From positions 38,231,742 through 38,295,741 of the forward strand of contig CM064873.1 of the NCBI GenBank assembly GCA_032719365.1: DNA of 64,000 nt. Reading direction: 5' to 3'. A program made the translations under genes and the position numbers. This stretch comes from Prinsepia uniflora. Its lineage: Eukaryota > Streptophyta > Magnoliopsida > Rosales > Rosaceae. This document shows positions 35,684 through 47,037 of the stretch, in pieces; position 1 is the stretch's first letter; each line of letters begins with the position of its first letter. The notes beneath the pieces are model-generated. The model was not told the DNA's origin and made no database searches. It saw only the letters and a list, made by a program, of their open reading frames with translations.

Positions 35684-38600
35684 TGACACAACCCATTCCA
35701 ATCCCCCTGGGATTAACATGGGATGTGTCATGCTCCCATCTGACACGAAGTGTCAGACAAGGGATAATACGTACCTCAGCCCATACGGGGCTCCCAAAGC
35801 ACGCCAAGATAGGTGGAGGAGTGCGATGTCTCGGTCTCTGCTACAGCCCGCATCCATGATCAACCCGAAGGGAAATAAAACCATCCAGAACTATGAGTGG
35901 ACGAATATCAACAAGTTCATAAAAACACATTTCATAAAGATATTTACGCCCTTCATTAAAAAGTATGCATGCATCGAAAATCAGTAATCAAAACATTTAC
36001 TCAATAGACCATTAAGGCCTTAGCCCAAAAACCGTAACTCAAAACCAAGTGTGGGAACTCAACCCAAAACAGTAGAATACCAAATCCGTAAACACAAACC
36101 AAGTGGGCCACTACCCGAATCCATAAACACAAATCTAATCAAAAAACTATTTCATAGATCCAATAGTCCATATTTACCACATAACCATCCTCGGCATCCT
36201 AGATACCTAGCGTCCCAGACGCTTGACGTCCCAGACCTCATTCTCACGGTAATAAGCAACACGTGCTACCCGGGGTCTATCCGGGTCAATATCTCTGACA
36301 TCCCAGATGTCTGACGTCCCAGACGTCTAATGATAACATTCCTGCTCTTGAGTCACCATACGGTCCTGTAGCTCCGTATAATGACCCCTCGCAAGTAATG
36401 CACCATGACATCCCCAGTCCCAGACACCTGGAGGAGACCATCACATATCCTCGTATCAAGATGGTATATGGAAAATAGTTTTACAAAGTCATTTCAAAAC
36501 ATCTCAATGGGCCCTGCCCGAAATATCCATAAAACATCAAAAATCCATTTAGGGTCCCCGACCCAAAATCACGTTTATGAAATATAGGGTCCCAGACCCG
36601 TAATCACATTTATAAAACTCAACTGGGTCTCATGCCCGATTTTGCAACCCACTGGGCCCCTGGCCCGATCACATAATTCAAATGGGTCTCATGGCCGAGT
36701 TCATCTTTACAAAATCAAAATAGAATCATAATTAGACTCACAGTCATATAGCTATAGCTTAAACTCGTAAACCTCAAAAAACCTGTAAATATGGGTTTGC
36801 CTTGAAATACGTGCAATCGTATAATCCACCAGTGCCATAATCATCATCATAGAAATCACGTGTAAAACATATAAAATAGTCATGCATGCATCACAATTTA
36901 GAAAACGAAGTCCACTCATAGACCATCCTATGCTGTCGCCTCGATACGCGTACCATAAGCCCTCACGGGCCTCATCACTATCACCGGGACTTCCAAACCT
37001 GTGCAAATCACACTTGAGGGTTACTAACCTCTTCATTAACCTCCTATTAAAACCCCGTAATTTTCAAATTTTTTAACTATTTTTAAACTCGATTCAAAAC
37101 CTTCGGACACCTCGAAACATATCAAAATGGTGTCCGATCGACACGAAACCAGCCCCAAAATGTTTGTTACATCGAATACTTTAAAAGTCGTGTTGGAACC
37201 TTCCTCAAATACCGTGCCACGCACCCACACGCATCACCCAAAGGGGCTGCGCGTGGGAGGCACGCGTCGGTACTGTTCATTGTCTTCAAGCTCAGTCGAA
37301 CAGGGTCCAGACTAGTTCACTTCAGGCCAGTCCAGCCGAACCGATGGTCATGGTTCAAGGTCCAATTCCAGTCTGATTTCAACCATTTTAATCCTAGTAG
37401 CTTTTTCTTGTTCTTTCCTATTGATCTACACGGTTTAAACATGAATTTTAGGTCGAGATCGTACCTTTCCAACCGCTCATTTGAACCAGCCAAAAGCCTC
37501 CGCCATTTTCTTGGCCTTCCGACCATCTTCAACCTTGGTTTTACTTCCAAAAGCTTCCTTTCAACCTCCAAGATAGTTCCCAATCCATCAATTCGATTGA
37601 AAACCAAAAAATTATGAATCACCATTTTTGAACCCAAACTTACCTTTCACTGGTTTGGCGGCCACCGTCCACAGATGAGTCCCATTCCACGCTAGAACCA
37701 TTCCTAGCAACCTCTAGAACATCATGAAAGCAACTAAAATGATCATCTATCTCCCTAAACTAAGCTCACGATTTTTGAGCCGAAACAGGGCTCACGAGTT
37801 TGGTTCCCCGGTCACCCCCACCATCCACGACGGTCATCATCACCGTTACCACTAACCTCGCCATCCTTCATACTCCAACTTTCCTTTACAATTTATTAGC
37901 ATTAGATGAGGTCTTGAGGGTTCATGGGTGAAGGTTCACGGTTCTTGGAGAAAATATCACAGAGAGGGTGGTGTTGTACAACTAAGAAGAAGATGGTGAT
38001 CAGATGAGAGGGAATGAAGGGTGCAGATGCAATCTTGATAAGAAAGTGGACGGTTGAGATTAATTGAGGAAAATAAATTATATTTTAATTGACCAATGGG
38101 GGCAAGATCCACATTTTAGGGAAAAAAGAGTGTAGGATGAGTGACACTTGTCACTCATCCAATGGTCAAGATTAATTCTTGGTTTAAAACAGATTATATT
38201 ATTTTAATCAAGCCCTCGATTTGTACGTTTAATCGATTTCATTCTTGTGACCATAACTTTTCCGTCCGACGTCCGATTTTGACGTGCCGCCTATCTATGA
38301 ATTCGTATCGACTCGATCTACGTAACAGTCCTCGGTCCTCAGCCATCGGTGTAACGATCCGTCCCGGAATTCGGGATTAGATTATTAACTAATCATGATT
38401 AACGGGGTTAATCGGTGATTAGTTGGGTGAAATCAGACGAACGGTGCAAAATGACCGTTTTTCCCCTAGTCGTGGGTAAAACGTTGACTTTTAATTCGGA
38501 CAGTCAAATGGACTTTGACCGATGACCGTGAATTAGTTTGGGACGTCACGAGTTCATAGACAGGTGGCACGCTCGATTCCGACGTTTGAGGTGAAAGTTA

Positions 38601-41600
38601 TGACGTTCGGAAGTTCAAGGTCATTTCCGTAATTTGGACGAAATAAGGGAAAATGTTGACTTTTTGATCGGGAGGTCCGATGGCCATGGGCCAAGGACCG
38701 TTAGGAAGGTCTCGATGCCCAGAGTACAACGACAGGCGGTACGCCGGAAACGGACATCGGGTAATCAAGTTACGGGTCACGGATGGTGAGAGGCATTTTG
38801 GTAATTTTGAGTAGAAGGGCAAAATGGTAATTTTCCAAGCCCAGTCTGAACAGCCGTGGGTTAGTGCGATGTAATTGTTTAAATTGGACCTCCGATCAAG
38901 GAATTGTTTAGGAATTCTCTTAAACAAAGAATTGTTTAAGAAAATTGAGGATAATGGGAGCATGGAGGCACGTCTTGGACAGAGAAGCGGGGCACGGGCA
39001 GGTTTTAAAAAAATGGTTTTGGGTCTGTTTTGCGGGAAACAGAGACTCAGTAAGTCTGAGTGAGTTTCCCACTGGTGTTGGGTCGTAATGCAGCTAACTG
39101 AGAGTGTTGGGAGTGAGAGGGATTCATTAGTGTGACTGAGGGCTGAGGGAAATTGTCTGTGCTGGTGAATTGCAGAGCACGGGCCTTCGTTTTACAGAAC
39201 AGAGCACTGGGCGTGTGGGAGGAATTAATTTGTTCAACCCATTTTCTGGGACAATTAAAGGGAGACACAAAATTAGGGAGAACCAAAGTGATGGGTAGAG
39301 AGGAGAAACGGGCGGACTGGGTGAGAAAATGCTCTGGAAACCCGAAGTTCTTGTTCAAACAAATTCAAAATTTCAACTCGAATTGTAGGCCAGCCCAAAC
39401 CGGATTGAGGCTCGAAGGAGTCTTCTGGAACCTTATGTAGTCGATCCAAATAGATAATTGTGAGCTTCGGAGCTCCTGAGGCCATGAACGGACGTCGCGG
39501 GTGGCCGGAAAATTGAGCTTTGTGTTCATGCATTTGGAGGTAAGTATTTGTGAAATTGGATCTCACATCATCTTTACCTTGAGTCTACAATGTTGTACGA
39601 CTAATTAATTGAAGAATTCCTTGGTTGTTAATTAAACTCAGACGAGGAACTCGATTTTGGAACTTGGGTTGAGTCGAGATAGTTTGAGGTTGCGACGACT
39701 GCTTTGGATGTTACAGATCCCTAATTGGACGGGTTGCAAAGCTAATGGTGTGATCAAATCATTCAAATACTGTCGAATTGATGGGCTGCTAATCGGGTCC
39801 TCACGCGGGTGGAACGGCCCGTATGTTAGAGAGTCGGGTGAAGATGGTGACCGTTGGGGTTACTATAGCTGGCGCGTGGGTGTCACGCGCAGCCACACAC
39901 GACGGTGCGTGACGGCGCGTGGCACGGTTTTTCAAGGTGAGTTCAAAACGACTTTTGTCCTGTACAATGTAACGAACATTTTAACGTTGGTTTCGAATTT
40001 ATCGCACACCATTGAGATGTTGTTTCGAGGGTCCGAAGGTTTAGCCTAAGTTTTTAAATACCGATTAATTCCCGGAAAATTATGGGAAATTAGTATGTTA
40101 TTATTTGGGACCTGAGTGACCCTGGAATGTGTTTTCGGACAGGATTCGAGTTTCTGGAAAATGCCGAAAATTACGGAAACGCGTGCGGTGCGAAACCGAG
40201 CACTACGGACGGTGTGTGAGTGGACGTTGCTTTCAAAGTTTAATGCATGCATAAATATTTCCATGATTTTTATGATTATGATTATATGTTGTGATTGATT
40301 TCGATTCCCGTATTTATACGTATTTTGCTATACATACGAAATTACACATATTTCGAGACTATGGTCACTCTTATGCTTGATGATGGTTTAACAAAAGAAT
40401 TTGCATAATTTGTGGATATAACGTTTTATGAATGTTGGTTATGATTTTGAGTGTGACTCACGGTGTTGACACGATTTTCGAGTTTTATGCGGATTTGCAC
40501 GTGTTACGGGATCTTGAGATTTCTGCGGTTTTCGAGATTTTGCGTATTGTGATTTGACCCAACATGAATTGTACGTGTCATGTTTTAATAATGTTTTGAA
40601 TATGAATGGGAGTATGATTTACGATGTTGACACGTATCTCGAGAATGTCACGATTTTGCACATTTTACGAGATTTCGAGTATGTCGTGATTTGATCGTGA
40701 TTTTGGTGATTTGATTGTGGTTTTGATGCTTTGACCTTGGGATTTGAAAAATGATGTGATTTCAAGGATTTAAAATGGATTTTGAAAAAGGTTATTTCGG
40801 GTTTGATGCTCGGGGCATAAAAGTAATTTTGATGAACGAGATTTCAGTTTCGGAAATTTGAAAAATCGAATTCTTGGTTTGGGTTCAGGATGATGCTTCC
40901 GGATGCCGGCTTACGGAATCATTATTGCGAATTCGAATTCGGGAATGAAAAAGGATTTAGTAAAGTGATTTGGTATGATTGTACATGCTCCGTGTGTAAT
41001 GATGATTTGAATATGATTGTGAAGTAAGACTTGGGGCTTTGAATGTGGAAATTCGGACTATGAGTCCTGTTGTGAAAAAATTGTGATTTCGGGATGGATC
41101 CCGCGTTTTTGTGATTGTCAAATGTTTTGAGGTTTAAAGACCCGTTGAAAACTGTTTGGGTTTAAAGACCCGGGTGCTATTGCTGGAGCACGTTTTGAGT
41201 TTAAAGACTCGGTTAATTGATGACGAGGGAGGGCCCTTAATGAGTTTAAAGACTCGTGAGTTTAAAGACTCGGTTACTGTGATACCCCCGAGGCCTATTG
41301 ATTATGTTCCGCGTTTAAAGACTCGTTGATATCCCGGGAAGGCCTGTTTATGCGCATGCTTTTGAGTTTAAAGACTCGGGCGCACTTGATATCCAGCAAA
41401 ATGATTGACTTGTGATTTATTGATGATTTCTGATGTTCCGGTTGAGTTGAGCAGTGGCCCGGTATATGGTTGATGGTTTTGGATCATGTTGTGCATTTGG
41501 TTTTGATTCGTGGTTTTGGCCCGAGGCCCGGTGTTTATGATTGCGGGCTAAGACATGATGGTTGAGAAAGGAAAAATGATTTTGAGGTTCATACGAGTTT

Positions 41601-42117
41601 TTCCTTATGTTGAAATTTGATACACAGTTTTTCTTATGTGGAAAATGTTAACCGATTGCGACATGATTTTTTTTTTGTATGCATGCATTGGTTTTACGCG
41701 GAGGGTAAAAACGTCTTTTTGTAACTGTTTTTACAAACTGATTTATTTTTGTCCACTCACACCTTTTGGTTTTTATTGACCCTCCAGGTTGTGGCGCGTT
41801 GATCGAGGCTGATCGTGAGACAGAAGCATGAGTAAGCACATGTGGCTATCCCTGGTCTGGCACGTACTGAGGGTAACTTGGGGATTTCAGTCGTCTTGCC
41901 AGGCGGGAGCAGGACCGGGCACGGTTAATAATGCCCTTTCCGGGGGCGATCCTGTCAATCGGACCTCCCGGGTCAAAAGTCAACATTTTTCCCACGACTA
42001 GGGGTAAAATAGTCATTTTGCAAAATTTGTCCGATTTACCTCAACTAATCCCCGATTAGTCATTCTAAACCATAATTAATTAATATTTAATTCTGATTTT
42101 CGGGACGGATCGTTACA
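35684..42117 (-). repeat. 5' LTR of element H (split by solo LTR J)
   Basis: On the minus strand it starts TGTAACGATCC at 42117 and ends GGTTGTGTCA at 35684; without J and its duplication it is about 2.82 kb. Its palindrome array is of a different type, built on GACGTC (GACGTCCCAGACGTC and variants, about 36190-36330). GTCCACTCA (36911-36919) and GAGTGGAC (about 35894-35901) frame it. The stem-loop GCGCGTG-GGAGG-CACGCGT is at 37249-37267. The five bases beyond (42118-42122, CAGTT) would be the right target duplication of H in LTR K. Confidence 0.9.
38350..41957 (+). mobile_element. Solo LTR J (3608 bp, TSD ATCGG)
   Basis: It starts TGTAACGATCCGTCC and ends GCGATCCTGTCA, flanked by ATCGG at 38345-38349 and 41958-41962; the H LTR reads across cleanly when compared with 32030-32050. 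It is the longest LTR here. It shows the GTTGACTTTT dimer (38483 and 38655, period 172), the stem-loop GCGCGTG-GGTGT-CACGCGC (39872-39890), the frame GTGAGTGGAC 40216-40225 / ATGCATGCAT 40243-40252 / ATGCATGCAT 41679-41688 / GTCCACTCAC 41751-41760, and a GAGTTTAAAGACTC array (41128-41378). Confidence 0.95.
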
Positions 42118-42416
42118 CAGTTAGGCTGTTTTGATGATCAAAGAATGTTCCTAGGGACTAGACGAACTCATATGGATCATTTTCGTGGATTGTGGTGGCT
42201 GGTACTTTCTCGACCTCTTTAGCTCATTTTGAGTCCATGGATCCCTTCATGGGATCATTACGATCATTTAGGAACAAAAATGGTAAAAAATGGTTGAAAG
42301 ATGAGTGAGGGGTCGCAGGTCAAGTAGACCCGTTATAGAGAAACGAGTCAACTCGACTCAAGGTGGACGATGATGACATGGTAGTCCACGTCATCATCTG
42401 TCAGGAGGTGTCAATC

Positions 42417-42576
42417 CACGTGGCCAATCAGGTGGTGCCACGTGGCAAGCTATCAAACACAATCAGCAGCTAACGTGTCACCACGTGGACCAATCGGGTG
42501 GTGCCACGTGGCAGGATGTCAGAAGTGTCAGGGCACACATGGCAGGAGACGTGGACCAATCAAGGAGTGACACGTG
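42417..42576 (+). promoter_or_regulatory. Cluster of five CACGTG G-boxes and three CCAAT boxes in LTR K
   Basis: CACGTG occurs at 42417, 42439, 42482, 42505 and 42571; CCAAT at 42424, 42490 and 42556. They sit in imperfect repeats of the form CCACGTGGaCCAATC-x-GGTGGTGCCACGTGGCAG. CACGTG is the core bound by plant bZIP and bHLH factors. Any effect on transcription is my inference. Confidence 0.5.
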
Positions 42577-43433
42577 GCAGTTGTTAGACTTGTCAGGCTG
42601 ATGTCAGCCGTTGACCATTGACTGATGAAGTTAGCGTTGACTGTTGACTAGCGTTGATTGAAACTTTGACCCGCATGTGGGGGTGCTTGGGCACGAATTT
42701 TGAGGTCAAACTAATCTTGTTTGAAAGTTTTCGACGTTCTGAATCCAATGGTGGTGTTTGAGGTCGATCGGAGACCGTTTGGTTGGTTATCTAGTGGTTT
42801 TAAATCTAGAGAAGCGTGTTGGGGATGCGTTTCCGGTATCGGGCTTTGTGAATGTTTAGCATACGAACTTGTATAGCATATTAGTGACCCTTAGACATGA
42901 TTTGGACAGGCCCGGAGACTTTGGACTAGCTCGGTGATAGATATAACGCTGAGGTTTAGCACGCAGCGTGGACCGAGTGTGAGTGTACTATTTGTTTTAG
43001 AACTGAATACATGCATAGCTGTTTTGACTGTTTTATTACTTAAATTGAGTTGAAATGTTTTGATATGGTTATTTGATGATGTGTGGATTGTGATCACCGG
43101 TTTATGAAACGTTTTACGGATTTTCGTGAAAACGAGGTTTTGGGCTTGAGACCCGATGGAATGATGATTTGACTTAGGTTTAGCGTCAACGGGAAATTGA
43201 AAGGAAAAAATACATTTCAACTGGATTTGAATTATGATAAATCGGGATTTATAAACAATTTCTAGACACAGTTTTCGGGTGGTTTTTGTGGAACGGATTT
43301 GGGAGAATTATGTCTCGGGCATAGGCCCAATTGAATAGTATTTAATCCGATTTGAGTAATAAATGATTTTAATATGATTTTTCACTGGATTTGGTTATGG
43401 TTCCACATATACTATCATGTGTGAGTTGATTAG

Positions 43434-46251
43434 TGACACGACCCATCCCAATCCCCCCCGGGATTACCACGGGATGTGACGTGCTCCCGTCTCACACGAA
43501 GTGTCAGACAAGGGATAACCCAACGCCACTGCCCCTACGGGCATCCAGAGTGCGCAAGGATCGATGGAGGAGGCATGCGAAGTCCCGGTCCCCTGCTGCA
43601 GTCGCATCCGCGCTCAACCTGAAGGGCATTAAAAACCAAAAGCTGTGAGTGGACGAAAATAAACAAGTTCGTAAAATACATTTTATAAGACATTTATGCC
43701 CCTCAGTAAAAACATATGCATGCATCAAAACCCAATAACCAACATTTATTTGAAATAACCGTTAGGGCCTTAGCCCGGAACCACAAACATAGTTTCAAAT
43801 CCAAAAGTCAATCCAAAAGTTATTTCATAAATCCTGTGGTACACATTTATTATTTTACCATCTCTGGTATCCCAGATACCTAGCGTCCCAGACGCTTGAC
43901 GTCCCAGACGTCATGTCTCACGGTATTATAGCGACGCGTGCTGCCCGGGGTCTCACCGGGTCCATATCTCTGACATCCCTGATGTCCGACGTCCCAGACG
44001 TCTAATCATAGCAATCCTGCTCCTGAGTCACTATACGGTCCGGCCGCTCCGTACAATGACCCCTCGCAGGCAATGCACCGTGACTTCCCCAGTGTCCCTG
44101 ACACCTGGAGGAGACCAATATATCCTCGTATCGAGATGGTTTCATGGAACACATTTTATTATTCATTTCCAAAATATCACAAGGGCCTTACCCCGAATTT
44201 CCATAAAACCGTCATAAGTCCAAATAGTTGGTTATTAAATCCGAAATCATTTATTCAATTCCATTTTAGGGTCCCTGACCCTAAATCACATATATAAATC
44301 AACTGGGCCCCTGGCCCGAATTTACATTTTCAAATCCGCAACCGTTTCATGAAATCATATCCAAACCATAATTATGGAAATCAGTGCAAATCCAGAAAAC
44401 CCTGATTTACGTGCGAACACGTAAATCGCCTCGAAATGCGTGAAATCATATAAATTCACCGACATCCAAAATAAATCATATAATCACAATAACAACAATC
44501 ATGAAACAGTTATGCATGCATCGAATTTATAAAACCAATGTCCACTCACAGACCGTTTAGCCGAGCGCCTCGATTCGCGTGCCACCGGCATTTTCGGGCC
44601 TCGCTACTAACACCGGGACTCCCGAACCTATTCATATCACATTAGAGGGTTACTAACCTCCTCAATAATATCCTATTCATGTTCCGTAATTTTCCCGAAT
44701 TTTTAAGTATTTTTAAACCCGACTTAAAATCTTCGGACCTCCCGAACAGCATCGTAACGGGGTCCGATCGACACGAAACCAACGCTAAAATGTCCGTTAT
44801 AACATATAGGATAAAAGTCGTGTTGACCGTACCTCGGGATTCGTGCCCAAGTGCCGTCACGCGCCGCCGTGAGTGGCTGCGCGTGAAAGCCACGCGCCTG
44901 CTATAGTGACTGCTATAGTCACCGTCCTCGCCTGTTTCTCTGTAATTCGGGTCTAATACCCGCGATTCCAACCCGGTTAGATAGCCATCAATTCGACCTC
45001 GATTCCTTCCGTTTTTGGTTCTAAAACATTCTTCAACTATCTAATCAAAGTTCCATGTCCCTGATTCACCAAGAAAGTCCCAAAATTAGACCCACGACCC
45101 GTGATCACCCAAACGGGTCGATCACCCAAACTCTATGTTTTCTCAATCAAACTCAAATTAACCTCACAGTAAGGATTCTAGGCCTAGAAGGAACTGAAAT
45201 ACGCGATCAATTGGACATGAAATTACCTGGAAGTGATCGTCCAAGGTCCCTGCACCACTCTGAAACAAGAACCTCAGTTCCAGTCCAGCCCGCGTCAGCC
45301 TTCCTTCGAAGTTGATGGGGTTCGGTTCCAATTCCTCCCAGAAGTCTCAAGCCGTCCCTGGTTTGGTCCAATTCACCTCAGAAATTAAACTGAGTATTTT
45401 CCCTCCATTTTCCATTTTTCCTCCAAACTCGATTTCCTCTCAACAGCGCTCTGCCCTCACTTCGAACTCGACCCAGAATGATTCTAACACTCATCAGCCA
45501 CCTAACTAACCGTTCAAAATGGACGACAACCCGTGGGAGACACCCTCAGCCCCCACTGGGAAAAGCTTCTCGTAAACAGCCCAAAACCATATTTAATCCC
45601 ATCCGTGCTCTGTCCATGCTTCCCACATACTGACCACACAGTCCATTAACAATTAATTAACAACTTAAACCATACCCCATTCCAATTTCAAGCTTAAACA
45701 ATGCCCCCGTGCACTGGTCGTGTTTCCCCATTCACGGTGCTACAGTAACATTCAAACAGCCCCCCGTGAAATTACCATTCTGCCCTTGTGCAGAAAATTA
45801 CCAAAATGCCCCTCACGCATCCAGACACGTAACTCGGTCATACGGACTCCGATTGATGCGTGCCGCCTGTTTACGAACTCAGGGCATCGAGATCATCCTA
45901 ATGGTCCTCGGTCCTCGGCCCTCGGACCACCCGATCAAAAAGTCAACATTTCCCCTTATTTCGTCCAAATTACGAAAGTGCCCTTGAACTTCTGTACATC
46001 ATAACTTTCACCACGAACATCGGAATCGAACGTGCCACCTGTCTATGAACTCATGACGTCCCGAACTACGTCACGGTCATCGGTCAAAGTCCATTTGACC
46101 GTCCGAATAAAAGTCAACATTTTGCACACGACTAGGGGCAAAACAGTCATTTTGCACCGTTCGTCCGAGTTCGCCCAACTAATCACCGATTAACCCTGCT
46201 AATCATGATTAGTCCGTAATCTAATCCCGAATTCCAGGACGGGTCGTTACA
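43434..46251 (-). mobile_element. Solo LTR L (2818 bp, TSD ATTAG)
   Basis: On the minus strand it runs from TGTAACGACCCGTCC (46251) to GGTCGTGTCA (43434), flanked by ATTAG at 43429-43433 and 46252-46256. It belongs to the same subfamily as the H LTR: GACGTC-type array at 43870-44010, GTGAGTGGAC near 43648 and GTCCACTCAC near 44540, and the stem-loop GCGCGTG-AAAGC-CACGCGC at 44879-44897. No internal domain is left. Confidence 0.95.
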
Positions 46252-46584
46252 ATTAGTCTCCTCCAGATGTCGAGGATCTTGGACTAGTCACAGTGCACTA
46301 CTTGAGATGAGTGACTCCGAGGAGAGGCTCAGGATCAGGAGTGCTTGATTATGATATCGTCCTAGACACAGTAGATCCGGGCAGGCACCCCATGTTGATA
46401 TCACCCTGGACGACGTTGAGTTGGGTCTTGGGGAAATACTCGGAGATGAGTCCCCGAGTTGCATGCGTAGCATTGGAAATCATGACCCATTTTGATATAG
46501 ACATCGTGGATGTCAAGGCATCACGAATGCTTGTGGATTGGTTATAATGTGTGTGTTTTACTGATGTAGTGTGTCCAGATGTGT

Positions 46585-46601
46585 GTATATATATATATAT
46601 T
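46585..46601. repeat. (TA)n microsatellite
   Basis: A run of about eight TA units within GT-rich sequence of LTR K. Confidence 0.8.
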
Positions 46602-47037
46602 TGTATGTGTATGATTTGACCTATTTTCATACGATGTATCTTAAATGCATGCATGTTTATAAAACAGAGGGTTAAACTGTATATGTTTTCAAAATGAGTT
46701 TATAACTTATTGATTTTTAGGTCCATTGAAATTTTTACTGTTTTATTGACCCTACATGCCATGATACAGAGACAGAGGAAAATACCGAGGCTGAGACATA
46801 GATAGTATTGTTGCGTACCTAACACCACCCGGTCTTAGTACTTGTATTGTACTGACATATATATATGCTCGATCATGTATAATAGATATGTATCCCTTGT
46901 CTGACAATGTGGTAGTGTCCTTTGTATGTTTATATTTGAACTCATAGAGGGTATTTTTGGTATCTTGAGTATGATTGTCAGCCGGGAGCATGGCACATTC
47001 CCTTATGATTCCCTGGGAATCGGGATAGGTCATGTCA

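Larger units (their letters stand above)
42118..47037 (+). repeat. LTR K (plus), 5' part missing, split by solo LTR L
   Basis: This is the larger 3' part of a related long LTR that ends GGTCATGTCA at 47037. Its first part was separated by the insertion of H and lies left of the window. No primer site follows it, so it is a solo or a 3' LTR. Without L about 2.1 kb is present. GTGAGTGTAC (about 42978-42987) and ATACATGCAT (43007-43016) are decayed forms of the left frame. A cluster of five CACGTG motifs lies at 42417-42576. The bases 47038-47042 (ATTAT) would be its right target duplication. Confidence 0.75.
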
